A DNA stretch of 9,185 bases from Planctomycetaceae bacterium (GTDB lineage Bacteria > Planctomycetota > Planctomycetia > Pirellulales > Thermoguttaceae), in the NCBI GenBank assembly GCA_031259095.1, contig JAIRLW010000537.1, positions 1 to 9,185 on the forward strand. The letters run 5' to 3'. Below, piece by piece: positions 1 to 6,952 of this stretch (position 1 is its first letter; each line of letters begins with the position of its first letter). Below the pieces are notes generated by a model. That model made no database searches, was not told where the DNA came from, and worked only from the letters and a program-made list of their open reading frames with translations. The position numbers and the translations under genes were made by a program.

Positions 1-3000
1 ATTGTTTTCGGCAGTAATTGTATTCAACAGTGCGGGAATTTCATGAATCATCGAATACGGTTTGGGTGAATTTTTAATTGTATCCAATTGTTCGAATGTT
101 TTTTTGATCGATTCATTATTCCTCTCCAATGTCCGCCGATTCTGCCGCAATTCCGGTATCTTTTTTAACATAGCGTCCCAAACTGATTTTTGATACGTAA
201 AGAAGTTGCAAACATCCCGGTATTCATTATTTAACTGCAACAAATATTCGCTTTGCTCATTAAACTTTTTAAAAAAGCGTTGTGATTCGTTTTCATTAAA
301 CCGTAACATGTTGCTGACTATTGAATTAAACTCATCAATAAAATCTTTTCCCGGATACTGACCATTGGTAACTTGAACGGTAAAATTGTTTAATTGTTCC
401 TGAAGTTTTTTTAATTCTGCCGTTAAAAATTTATATAAATCAACTTCGCCGCTTGGTCCTGTTGCCATAAAAAGAGAACGGCCAAGGTCCCGCGCTTTTT
501 TAAGCGTTTCAGGATTGATTGCTTTTTTCTGAACAATACCGATTCTTTGCCAGTTTTTTGTATCTTTTAAATCATTGTCTAATACTCTGCGATCAGGAAT
601 ATCGCCGCCTATGATAAAATTAATTTCACGCGCAGCGTAAAGCCGCACAAACAACAACGCCGTGTCCATTTCCAACCAACCATAAGGCTGTTCCGAAAAA
701 CGACCGTAACAAACATCATACAAATTGATCTCTTTATTTTGCAATGTTGACAATTCAATATATTTTCGTACCTCTTCCAGCGCCAACGGATTATTTTCCG
801 GCAAATTCAAATCGAGTGTTACAACATCATCCCTAAAGAGAATCGCATGAATTTCCCGTTGCGGATTCTCGTGTTTTTGCAAGAAAGACAATTTATCGTA
901 CTTATTTTCAATGAATTTATTAAATGCTTCGTCCAATGCTTTCTCCGGCGTCAATGCCTTCAAGGTCAATTTTTGACCGGCAATAAAATAATCGGCGCCG
1001 GTTAATATTTCAGTAAGTAATTTATCAATATTTTTTTTACGTAAATCGTTTTCTGATCTCAGAGTTTGTAGAATTTGACTCATTGTTTCAGGAAGGTGAT
1101 TGTTACTCCTGCTGTCAATGTATTTTTTTATGCGGATATAATTTTGTAACTCACGTTCAAACTGAATATTGGAGGATAATCGTATAAGAATTTTCCCGTT
1201 GTTTTCAATACTTGCCGCAAAACATCTTGGATCGCTGTTGTATTGATCGCCGTCGTAAAACGGACTGATAATCGAAACGAGTAATGCCGCCTTTTCAATA
1301 TGACGGTCAACCGGTTGTTGATCGCATAAACGATTAAATTGAAAATCTTTTTTTGTCGAAGGATGTTTATATTTCTTTCGCTCCTGAAAAATCTCATCAA
1401 AAATAATTTTTCCGGTACATTTCGACTTTTCCGTTAAAGTAACAGATATTTCCTTTATTTCACGTCTGACGTCTTGCTCTTCATTAGTGAGAAAAGAGTA
1501 CACACCGTCATTAACTTTTATGAGCGATTCCCTTTCAAGCCTATCAAGACTCGCTTCAATTTGTTTCTTTAACTCCACACGATCTGCGTCAACCTGATCC
1601 AGACAAAGCGTAACTAAATTATCAATGTTGCCTCTTATCTTATCAACACGGCGAATCAAAAAAAGCACACGCAAAATATCAGCATCAAACGATTCAGGTT
1701 TGGCGACATTTTTGACATGCTCAAAAGACCGTTTGATTGGCGACTCAAGAAAATTCTCAATGGCAGGAAAAAAACGATAAAGCGGAACCAAAACGCCCAC
1801 TTCATCATTCATCACAGTTTTCGCCGCAAGTTGAAACGCATCCAACAATGACCGTTCACCTTGTGCAAGATGTATCCCCGCTACTCCGGCTTGACGAATC
1901 GATTCAAAAATAAATTGTAACAATTTGAATTGATACGGCACAAAAGGATATATTTGTGCAAAATCATCTTCACTTTTAAATTCATTCCAGGTAAAGGAAC
2001 AATCTTTAAACGAAAGTTGATTTTTAAGAATATCTCCTTTTTCGTGATAAAGTTGTGAGAGCGTTTTTTTCACAACCGGATTGTCCCCCTTCTTTCGGAG
2101 TAACCGTTCCTGAATGACCTCGTCCACATTCCTGCTTGAAAGATTTAAACGTGTTTCAAAACGTCCCTGAATTTTTGAGAAATCTTTTCTTGCCTTCGTT
2201 TGCGTTTGAATAACCGCATCAATATCTTCCTGCGATGTAACAACAATCCACGCTCGTCCGCCGCAAACAGTTCCGAGTTGTTCGACAATTGTTTGCAGAT
2301 TCAACATGAGATTCGTATCCGAACCGATAAATTGTCCGATTTCGTCGGCAAAAAAAACAATCCGATGTTTTTTGTCTTGTTTGTCAAGATACTCTTTAGT
2401 CCACTTTGCAAAGTTTTCCACCGTTAAAGGAACATGATTTTCAGCGGAATCAAACCACTTTTCACTCGCTTCCTTCGATTGACCCAGTACATTTGAAAAT
2501 GTTTCGATAACTTCGTCGCGGTTAAATTCGTAGGCGTCTCTTTCTTGTTTCCAATCTGTTGCGGTAAGTGTTTTGTAAATATTCTGAAATTCCTGATACT
2601 TCCCTTTTTCATCAAGATAACGTTCTAAATGAGCAATGTGAAAATGATCGGGACTGTAACCCAGTTTCTGATTCAACACTTTCAGAAAAACGGCAAGAAC
2701 AATATTATATTTCTGTGCATCTTTATCATCAGCCTTGCTGTCAATATTGAAAAGGATGACATCGGTTTTAGAAGCAACCGCTCGTTTGAGATCGGCATAA
2801 GTTACCGGATCATCAATTTTGCCTTCAAAAAATTCAACGGCTCTCTTGGTTTCTTTCTGTTGCGTTTTTAGATCAATATGCGAATGTTCTTCGTTTGCCA
2901 ATAAATGAAAAAGTACTTTAATAAAATGCGATTTACCGGAACCAAAAAAACCGGAAACCCAAACGCCATTCTTGCTTGATGATGTTGTACTATTCCGCGA

Positions 3001-3174
3001 ATGAAGCGTTTCACAATATCGAGCAAAAAATTTACGCAGATGTTCGCTCAACTCTTTTGTAACAACAAATTCGTCCAATTCCTGCCAGACCGATTCCTCA
3101 TCCAACTGATCGGCTTTAATAACGCCGTTGATCGGACGGGCAATGTCTTTCTGAAAAATTTCTGAGATTTTCAT
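1..3174 (-). CDS. brxC: BREX system P-loop ATPase BrxC (partial, C-terminus beyond left edge)
   Basis: Large AAA-type P-loop protein of type 1 BREX phage defence, thought to act in the cytoplasm with the PglX methyltransferase and other BREX proteins. I read the frame codon by codon from the ATG at 3174 to base 1 and found no stop: 1058 residues are present. The family is usually about 1100-1200 residues, so roughly the last 50-150 are missing. The Walker A motif GFFGSGKS is at residues 75-82 (Lys81). A hydrophobic strand ending in Asp277-Glu278 (IVFFADE) is the Walker B motif. A sensor-like strand WIVVTSQE is at 309-316. The N-terminus (KISEIFQKDIARPINGVIKA) is typical of BrxC. It starts 11 nt after the brxB stop and has no obvious ribosome-binding site, which fits translation coupled to brxB. 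The gene looks intact. Identification rests on family recall and on its position after brxA and brxB. Confidence 0.93.
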   Translation of the reverse strand, partial: MKISEIFQKDIARPINGVIKADQLDEESVWQELDEFVVTKELSEHLRKFFARYCETLHSRNSTTSSSKNGVWVSGFFGSGKSHFIKVLFHLLANEEHSHIDLKTQQKETKRAVEFFEGKIDDPVTYADLKRAVASKTDVILFNIDSKADDKDAQKYNIVLAVFLKVLNQKLGYSPDHFHIAHLERYLDEKGKYQEFQNIYKTLTATDWKQERDAYEFNRDEVIETFSNVLGQSKEASEKWFDSAENHVPLTVENFAKWTKEYLDKQDKKHRIVFFADEIGQFIGSDTNLMLNLQTIVEQLGTVCGGRAWIVVTSQEDIDAVIQTQTKARKDFSKIQGRFETRLNLSSRNVDEVIQERLLRKKGDNPVVKKTLSQLYHEKGDILKNQLSFKDCSFTWNEFKSEDDFAQIYPFVPYQFKLLQFIFESIRQAGVAGIHLAQGERSLLDAFQLAAKTVMNDEVGVLVPLYRFFPAIENFLESPIKRSFEHVKNVAKPESFDADILRVLFLIRRVDKIRGNIDNLVTLCLDQVDADRVELKKQIEASLDRLERESLIKVNDGVYSFLTNEEQDVRREIKEISVTLTEKSKCTGKIIFDEIFQERKKYKHPSTKKDFQFNRLCDQQPVDRHIEKAALLVSIISPFYDGDQYNSDPRCFAASIENNGKILIRLSSNIQFERELQNYIRIKKYIDSRSNNHLPETMSQILQTLRSENDLRKKNIDKLLTEILTGADYFIAGQKLTLKALTPEKALDEAFNKFIENKYDKLSFLQKHENPQREIHAILFRDDVVTLDLNLPENNPLALEEVRKYIELSTLQNKEINLYDVCYGRFSEQPYGWLEMDTALLFVRLYAAREINFIIGGDIPDRRVLDNDLKDTKNWQRIGIVQKKAINPETLKKARDLGRSLFMATGPSGEVDLYKFLTAELKKLQEQLNNFTVQVTNGQYPGKDFIDEFNSIVSNMLRFNENESQRFFKKFNEQSEYLLQLNNEYRDVCNFFTYQKSVWDAMLKKIPELRQNRRTLERNNESIKKTFEQLDTIKNSPKPYSMIHEIPALLNTITAENN

Positions 3175-3185
3175 AATCGTGATTT

Positions 3186-3803
3186 TTAATCAATAAGCCG
3201 AAACGCTCTGTAATATTTGTTTAAATAATTTCGTTCCTTTGTTGGCGAATCCAAAACCCAATCGGTTTGTCCGAATAATCTTAACGCCGTCTTGTCATAG
3301 ACGCCGGGGTAAAACAAAATCAACGGCGTTAATCCGGTATATCTGTGTAAATTATTTAGTAATTCATGAACGCGAATGACCGGATAAACAGAACCAACGC
3401 CGGAAATCAAGATCAATTCCGGTCGGCGAGACATAATTGTTTCAATAAAATATCCCGCTAATTTTCCTGTACCGGCAATTGATTTGATTGATTTGAGTGT
3501 TTTGGCGTTATCGGGCAAGGAGGCAATCCGTAAAAATTTTTCCGTGTATCCGCGATATTCAATATAATCAAGCAGAAATTTCAATAAATTGACAACAACT
3601 ACGTTACAATCCGGAAGTTTTTGTTTCAATTCGATTTGAGTCAGCGTATTGATGTAACTTCTAACTTGTAATTCATGTTCAGGCGGATAATCAAAAATGT
3701 AAAAAGGAATTTCGTTACCGATTCCTTTTCCGTTCAAAAAACCGGAAGACATAATTTTAGGCAATATTTTATTCAGACGCTGATTGAGTAAATCGTTTGT
3801 CAT
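3186..3803 (-). CDS. brxB: BREX protein BrxB (DUF1788 family)
   Basis: Small conserved BREX component of the DUF1788 family. It belongs to the core of type 1 BREX, but its biochemical role is not well defined. From the start chosen here the protein is 205 residues, normal for the family. Hallmarks: GKGIGNEIPFYIFDYPP at about 25-41, a hydrophobic core ending in GVGSVYPVIRVHELLNNLH at about 135-153, LILFYPGVYD at about 161-170, and a C-terminal YYRAFRLI. I chose the ATG at 3803 because it overlaps the brxA stop as ATGA, a classic coupling arrangement, and gives a family-like N-terminus (MTNDLLNQRL). An in-frame ATG at 3818 would add five residues (MYSIN) and cannot be excluded. brxC follows after 11 nt, so brxABC is most likely one transcript. 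Confidence 0.93.
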   Translation of the reverse strand: MTNDLLNQRLNKILPKIMSSGFLNGKGIGNEIPFYIFDYPPEHELQVRSYINTLTQIELKQKLPDCNVVVVNLLKFLLDYIEYRGYTEKFLRIASLPDNAKTLKSIKSIAGTGKLAGYFIETIMSRRPELILISGVGSVYPVIRVHELLNNLHRYTGLTPLILFYPGVYDKTALRLFGQTDWVLDSPTKERNYLNKYYRAFRLID

Positions 3804-4399
3804 GTTAATTGAATACAATGTAAAACAGTTTGTTCATTATTTTCACAAAGGAATTGTAACACTTCATCGGCGATATGAATGTATTGTAATTGACGCGAGA
3901 TTGTGTTGTCGATATATCCTGCTTGTTCGAGAATTTGAAATACTGACGACCGCATACGTATAATCGTACTTTCCTGCCATTCGGGTAAATTAGGAACTCG
4001 GCATTGACAATCGTAAATGAACTCTATCCAGTCGCGATTGGTTAATTTGACTTCATATCGGCGCAATTGATCATGTACGACAAACCTCAAAAAATCCGCA
4101 ACAATTGCATTTCGTTTTACTGTTGCCGCCAAACAGGCGTGTGTAGCAACAAGTTTGTTACCATCGCGAACAAGTTTCCAAAGATCAGGAGACATTGTTT
4201 CGAGCCGATTTCTAATAAGTTGCGCTAACCGATACGCAGTTTGGGGAGAACGAGTTTGTAAAACATTCTCTTTGACCAATGCCGACTTCCACGCCGCATC
4301 ATCAATTTCATCAAGTAACAAACCGGCAATAACACGGCTCTCCATAACTTTCAAAGAACCTGCCGTTATTTCTGCGCTATAAACTGGAAATGATTTCAT
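3800..4399 (-). CDS. brxA: BREX protein BrxA (DUF1819 family)
   Basis: First gene of the type 1 BREX operon. BrxA is a small protein of the DUF1819 family, with a mainly helical fold reported to resemble DNA-binding proteins. The 199 residues match the usual family length. Conserved blocks: YSAEITAGSLKVMESRVIAG at 7-26; TRSPQTAYRLAQLIRNRLE at 49-67; LWKLVRDGNKLVATHACLAA at 73-92; and a C-terminal block with W124-EFIYD, WQESTIIRMRSSVFQILEQA at 141-160 and GYID. The ATG at 4399 gives the normal start of this family. No good Shine-Dalgarno lies within 15 nt; a TAGGAG on the coding strand sits about 20 nt upstream, which is too far. The stop overlaps the brxB start. No regulator (WYL or HTH gene) is found between brxA and the divergent ubiX. 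Confidence 0.92.
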   Translation of the reverse strand: MKSFPVYSAEITAGSLKVMESRVIAGLLLDEIDDAAWKSALVKENVLQTRSPQTAYRLAQLIRNRLETMSPDLWKLVRDGNKLVATHACLAATVKRNAIVADFLRFVVHDQLRRYEVKLTNRDWIEFIYDCQCRVPNLPEWQESTIIRMRSSVFQILEQAGYIDNTISRQLQYIHIADEVLQFLCENNEQTVLHCIQLT

Positions 4400-4550
4400 A
4401 ACAAAATTATTGAAAATAAACTCCTAATTTTGTTTGGCGACTTATTTACTGCTCTGATATTATTTTTCTAAACCTAATTTGAAATGATGATGACAACTAA
4501 AAACAAAATAACAAGATTATATTAAAATATCATATTACCCCAATTTCAAA

Positions 4551-4688
4551 ATGATATACTCCTCATACTTGAAAATTCGGTTTTCGTTTTTTGACAAGAT
4601 CAACAGATTTTGACAGGATTTTTAAATAAAAAACACAAAAATTCTGTTCTTATAAAACCGGATTTTAAAGTACGAATGAGTATAGCAT
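4551..4688. repeat. MITE-like inverted-repeat element upstream of the BREX operon
   Basis: Two imperfect arms of about 34-35 bp face each other: 4551-4584 (ATGATATACTC...TTCGGTTTT) and 4654-4688, whose reverse complement reads ATGCTATACTC...TCCGGTTTT. Apart from a 5-6 base variable stretch in the middle they match closely; the inner 18 bases agree at 16 positions. About 69 bp of AT-rich DNA separates them. The left arm recurs in the same orientation at 8756-8789. Size, terminal inverted repeats and lack of coding capacity fit a small non-autonomous element or an intergenic palindromic repeat. No clear target-site duplication was seen. Confidence 0.6.
4590..4620 (+). repeat. Short degenerate TTGACA(A/G)GAT repeat
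   Basis: Between the arms of the inverted-repeat element, TTGACAAGATC, AACAGATT and TTGACAGGATT follow one another as imperfect 8-11 nt units. This resembles the 'ACAGGATT' style dispersed intergenic repeats seen in many bacterial genomes. TTGACA also looks like a -35 box, but no -10 box stands at a proper distance. Confidence 0.4.
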
Positions 4689-4913
4689 ATTATTATTTTA
4701 ATAATACTTCAATAGGAATTTTCTATTTCTATTGATTGAAATGATAAATTTATTTGAATTTTTGAACAATTGTATCAATTATAACGGTTCTGCGGTTTGG
4801 TTTACTTCTCTTACTTTACAATTCGTCTTGTGTTGAATATTGAAATTTTATCTAGTTCGCGGGCGTTTGTGCAATTTTTTATTTTTTTGGGCGTCTCTAA
4901 AAATTAATTTTAT

Positions 4914-4939
4914 TTCGATTTCAGTCGATTAAAATCGAA
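4914..4939. other. Small stem-loop upstream of ubiX
   Basis: TTCGATTT (4914-4921) and AAATCGAA (4932-4939) form a perfect 8-bp inverted repeat around a 10-nt loop that itself contains another CGATT. It lies 40 nt before the ubiX start. It could be an operator or an RNA hairpin in the leader; no run of T follows, so a terminator is unlikely. Confidence 0.3.
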
Positions 4940-4964
4940 TAGTTTGTTTTTGGAAAAGGGTATA

Positions 4965-4977
4965 TTTAGAGATTCCC
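4965..4977 (-). repeat. CTCTAAA-type motif, copy directly before ubiX
   Basis: TTTAGAGATTCCC ends one base before the ubiX ATG and occupies the place where a ribosome-binding site would be. It is the exact reverse complement of the copy just after ubiX at 5567-5579. Related copies are at 4889-4905 (GGGCGTCTCTAAAAATT, plus) and 6936-6949 (TTTTTAGAGGTTCC, minus). Confidence 0.5.
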
Positions 4978-4978
4978 A

Positions 4979-5557
4979 ATGGATATTTCGAACAATCAGA
5001 CGATGCGTATTATTCTCGGCATGACCGGAGCAAGCGGTGTGGTGTATGGATTGCGGTTACTTAACGTGTTGCAACGTACCGATCATAAAATTCATGTGGT
5101 CATGAGTTCCGCATGGCATACCGTTGCCCGCCAAGAACTCGGACGTCAGTACGCGCCGCCTCGACCTTCCCATTCAACGATCATTCACCATCCCGACGAT
5201 TTTACAGCAGTGATTGCGAGCGGATCGGCAACATTTCATAGTATGGTGGTTGCTCCGTGTTCTGGAAGTTCACTTGGTTGTATTGCCGCCGGCGTCAACC
5301 AACATCTCATTCATCGTGCCGCCGAAGTGCAACTCAAAGAACGACGGCAACTCATTTTACTGATTCGTGAATCGCCTCTTTCATTGATTCATCTTCAAAA
5401 TATGGAACGTATCACGCTTGCAGGCGGAATTATTCAAACCGCGTCGCCGCATTTTTACACCGCGCCCCAAACCGCCGATGATCTGGTCGATTCTGTGGTC
5501 GCCCGAACTCTCGATCTGATCGGTGTTGAACATGAAATCGGAAAACGTTGGGAATAA
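4979..5557 (+). CDS. ubiX: Flavin prenyltransferase UbiX
   Basis: Transfers a dimethylallyl group to reduced FMN, making prenylated FMN, the cofactor of UbiD-type decarboxylases in quinone or aromatic-acid metabolism. The protein is 192 residues with the family's motifs in order: the flavin-binding GMTGASG at 14-20; SGSATFHSMVVAPCS at 81-95; RAAEVQLKERRQLILLIRE at 113-131 followed by SPLSLIHLQNM; and QTASPHFYTAPQTADDLVD at 153-171. No UbiD partner is in the window. The start is uncertain. The ATG at 4979 is used here, but the in-frame ATG at 5003 (MRIILGMTGASG) fits the usual family N-terminus better; neither has a Shine-Dalgarno. It is divergent from brxA across 579 bp and convergent with the SDR gene downstream. 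Perfect 13-bp inverted repeats flank it. Confidence 0.93.
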   Translation: MDISNNQTMRIILGMTGASGVVYGLRLLNVLQRTDHKIHVVMSSAWHTVARQELGRQYAPPRPSHSTIIHHPDDFTAVIASGSATFHSMVVAPCSGSSLGCIAAGVNQHLIHRAAEVQLKERRQLILLIRESPLSLIHLQNMERITLAGGIIQTASPHFYTAPQTADDLVDSVVARTLDLIGVEHEIGKRWE

Positions 5558-5566
5558 GAGGTAACA

Positions 5567-5579
5567 GGGAATCTCTAAA
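5567..5579 (+). repeat. CTCTAAA-type motif, copy directly after ubiX
   Basis: GGGAATCTCTAAA begins nine bases after the ubiX stop codon and is the exact inverted partner of 4965-4977. A similar motif begins three bases beyond the efp stop codon in the same sense relative to that gene (reading GGAACCTCTAAAAA), so a role at gene 3' ends is possible. Confidence 0.5.
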
Positions 5580-5596
5580 AAATACTTTTACTTATA

Positions 5597-5628
5597 TTAC
5601 CTAATTACCTAATTACCTAATTACCTAA
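5597..5628 (+). repeat. Tandem repeat, four copies of TTACCTAA
   Basis: Four perfect head-to-tail copies of the 8-mer TTACCTAA lie in the spacer between the converging ubiX and SDR genes. This is a simple-sequence repeat that may vary in copy number between strains. No function is evident. Confidence 0.85.
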
Positions 5629-5665
5629 TCCGAATTTATCTTAAAAGATTATTTGTCCCCTATTA

Positions 5666-5703
5666 TCCCTAAAGTCCCTAATTATTAATAGGGACTTTAG
5701 GGA
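5666..5703. repeat. Perfect 15-bp inverted repeat (hairpin) between convergent genes
   Basis: TCCCTAAAGTCCCTA (5666-5680) pairs perfectly with TAGGGACTTTAGGGA (5689-5703) around an 8-nt AT loop. Further partial pairing extends outward through the TGTCCC at 5655 and the AGGGACA at 5717. Its position between converging genes suggests a bidirectional terminator, but no T-run follows on either side, so it is not a standard intrinsic terminator. It belongs to the AGGGAC-rich repeat family also seen at 6831-6900. Confidence 0.7.
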
Positions 5704-5714
5704 CGAGTGGGACA

Positions 5715-5746
5715 ATAGGGACATGTAAAGATAGGGACATGTAAAG
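5715..5746 (+). repeat. Tandem 16-bp repeat, two perfect copies
   Basis: ATAGGGACATGTAAAG occurs twice head to tail (5715-5730 and 5731-5746), ending ten bases before the stop codon of the SDR gene. It shares the AGGGACA core with the neighbouring hairpin. Confidence 0.85.
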
Positions 5747-5755
5747 AGAGACGAA

Positions 5756-6766
5756 TCATTTATTGTTGGAATTTAGGTTTTGTCTTAGAAGTTCCATTCC
5801 GTCTTCGTAAGAGAGTTTGGGTTCATATCCGAAATCTTTTTTTGCTTTTGCGATATTCAGATAATGGGTTTGAGCCAATTGTGCGGCGAGGAATCGGGTC
5901 ATTAACGGTTCTCCCGATAAGCGAAACAATTTGTACCAATTCTCCAAAATCCAACCGAATTGCCATGCGGTTTTTAAGGAAATCGAGCGTTGAACTTTTG
6001 GCAATCTTTTAATGGTTAGTATTTCGTCAATCCAATTCCAGCAGTTCACCGGTTGTCCCTGCGAAATATAATACGCATTGCCGTTGACCAGACTTGACGA
6101 ATCAGTCAAGGCGTTTGCCGCTTGAATATGGGCTGACGCCGCGTTTTCTACGAAAATAATGTCGATTAGATTTGAACCATCGCCGACCCGAAACAACCGT
6201 CCGTGTTTTGCCCGTGCGAACAGACGCGGAAACAAATGCCGATCCCGATGTCCGATAATCAGGTGCGGACGTAACACGCAAGTCAAAAGCGGAACACCTG
6301 ATGTTTGATAATTTGACGAAACAGAGTCCAGAATCATTTTTTCCGCAACCGCTTTACTATGCGGATAATGAGCGAACCAATAGTCAGGATAAGGCGCGGA
6401 TTCGTCCACGCCCTTTTGCGGTTGACAGTCAAACGTTACGCTGGCGCTGCTTGTATAAATCAATCGCCGAACTCCGTTTTGACGACATGCGCCGATAACG
6501 TTTTGAGTTCCGACAATATTAGTTTCGTAAAACGGTTTCCAGTGAACTGAAATACTAGGCAATGACGCGGTGTGATACACTGTTTCGACGCCGCGACAAG
6601 CGTTGTGTAATGCGTGCCGGTCAGCGAGATTGCCGAGAACAATTTCGGCACGACTCGGCTCTAACGGTTGACGACGACAAAAGACGCGAACTTTTTCTCC
6701 GCGTTCCAAAAGTTGCCGAACAATTTCGCTGCCCAGAAAACCCGTACCGCCAATAACAAGATTCAT
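5756..6766 (-). CDS. NAD(P)-dependent epimerase/dehydrogenase, extended SDR, 3-beta-HSD-like
   Basis: Rossmann-fold oxidoreductase of the extended short-chain dehydrogenase family, 336 residues. The dinucleotide-binding motif GGTGFLG is at 6-12 (G6, G9, G12). A conserved NIVGTQNVI is at 83-91, the strand LIYTSSASV at 102-110 carries the likely active-site serine, and the catalytic Tyr134-xxx-Lys138 is in YPHSK. LRPHLIIGHRD is at 166-176, and the C-terminal KKDFGYEPKLSYEDGM is typical of the 3-beta-hydroxysteroid-dehydrogenase-like branch. Relatives in bacteria act on sterol-like substrates, sugars, or 2-alkyl-3-oxoalkanoates (OleD), and the sequence alone does not settle the substrate. No signal peptide or clear membrane segment was seen. 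The ATG at 6766 places the Rossmann motif at the very N-terminus as expected; no Shine-Dalgarno is visible. It is convergent with ubiX and downstream of efp on the same strand, with a 186-bp repeat-rich gap. Confidence 0.85.
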   Translation of the reverse strand: MNLVIGGTGFLGSEIVRQLLERGEKVRVFCRRQPLEPSRAEIVLGNLADRHALHNACRGVETVYHTASLPSISVHWKPFYETNIVGTQNVIGACRQNGVRRLIYTSSASVTFDCQPQKGVDESAPYPDYWFAHYPHSKAVAEKMILDSVSSNYQTSGVPLLTCVLRPHLIIGHRDRHLFPRLFARAKHGRLFRVGDGSNLIDIIFVENAASAHIQAANALTDSSSLVNGNAYYISQGQPVNCWNWIDEILTIKRLPKVQRSISLKTAWQFGWILENWYKLFRLSGEPLMTRFLAAQLAQTHYLNIAKAKKDFGYEPKLSYEDGMELLRQNLNSNNK

Positions 6767-6780
6767 ACAAAAAAATTAAG

Positions 6781-6810
6781 AATTAAATAAAATTAAATAA
6801 AATTGAAAAT
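6781..6810 (+). repeat. AT-rich 10-mer tandem repeat upstream of the SDR gene
   Basis: AATTAAATAA is repeated twice perfectly (6781-6800) and followed by a degenerate third unit. It lies just upstream of the SDR start, where an A/T tract could aid transcription or translation, but it may be simple low-complexity sequence. Confidence 0.5.
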
Positions 6811-6830
6811 GAGGGAAACTTACTCTTGAT

Positions 6831-6900
6831 CTTTGTCCCCTTAGACTCTAATTTCAATTTTAGGAACATATAGGGACAAAATGGGACCTTAGGGACAAAG
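6831..6900. repeat. AGGGAC-type repeat cluster with inverted repeat between efp and the SDR gene
   Basis: CTTTGTCCCCTTAG (6831-6844) is complementary to CTTAGGGACAAAG (6888-6900) apart from one bulged base, giving a stem of about 13 bp. The interior holds TAGGGACAAA and a GGGACC. The same AGGGACA words form the cluster at 5655-5746, so the two clusters bracket the SDR gene. No T-run follows the stem, so a standard intrinsic terminator for efp is not supported. Confidence 0.6.
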
Positions 6901-6935
6901 GATTCTTCATGAAAACTCTGCGATCAAAAAACAAA

Positions 6936-6949
6936 TTTTTAGAGGTTCC
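6936..6949 (-). repeat. CTCTAAA-type motif just after efp
   Basis: Read on the efp strand this is GGAACCTCTAAAAA, beginning three bases beyond the efp stop codon. It is a variant of the motif after ubiX at 5567-5579. Its matching placement after two unrelated genes suggests a dispersed 3'-end motif, but no function is known to me. Confidence 0.45.
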
Positions 6950-6952
6950 TTT

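Larger units (their letters stand above)
4400..4978. other. Gene-free spacer between the divergent brxA and ubiX genes
   Basis: This very AT-rich 579-bp stretch has no credible reading frame on either strand. It must hold the promoters of both the BREX operon and ubiX, but I could not find a convincing -35/-10 pair for either. It contains an inverted-repeat element, a TTGACA(A/G)GAT repeat, a small stem-loop and two copies of a CTCTAAA motif, listed separately. The remaining sequence is low-complexity A/T with nothing recognisable. Confidence 0.6.

Noticed and set aside
1128..2871. Several short frames of 60-90 codons inside the brxC region on both strands
   Set aside because: They lie opposite or out of frame with the continuous BrxC coding frame, which has clear ATPase motifs. 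Their products show no recognisable domains.
4155..4382. 75-codon plus-strand frame opposite brxA
   Set aside because: It is a shadow of the well-supported brxA frame and has no domain or ribosome-binding signal.
4591..4615. TTGACA boxes as promoters for ubiX
   Set aside because: Neither TTGACA (4591 or 4610) has a -10 box at 16-18 bp, and they belong to a short repeated motif.
5666..5703. Intrinsic terminator for ubiX or the SDR gene
   Set aside because: The stem is strong but no run of T follows it on either strand, so it is reported only as an inverted repeat.
5597..5746. CRISPR-like array of short repeats
   Set aside because: The repeats are 8 and 16 bp, head to tail and without spacers, and no cas genes are visible.
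6301..6756. Short frames overlapping the SDR gene
   Set aside because: All lie within the intact SDR coding region, which has the full set of family motifs.
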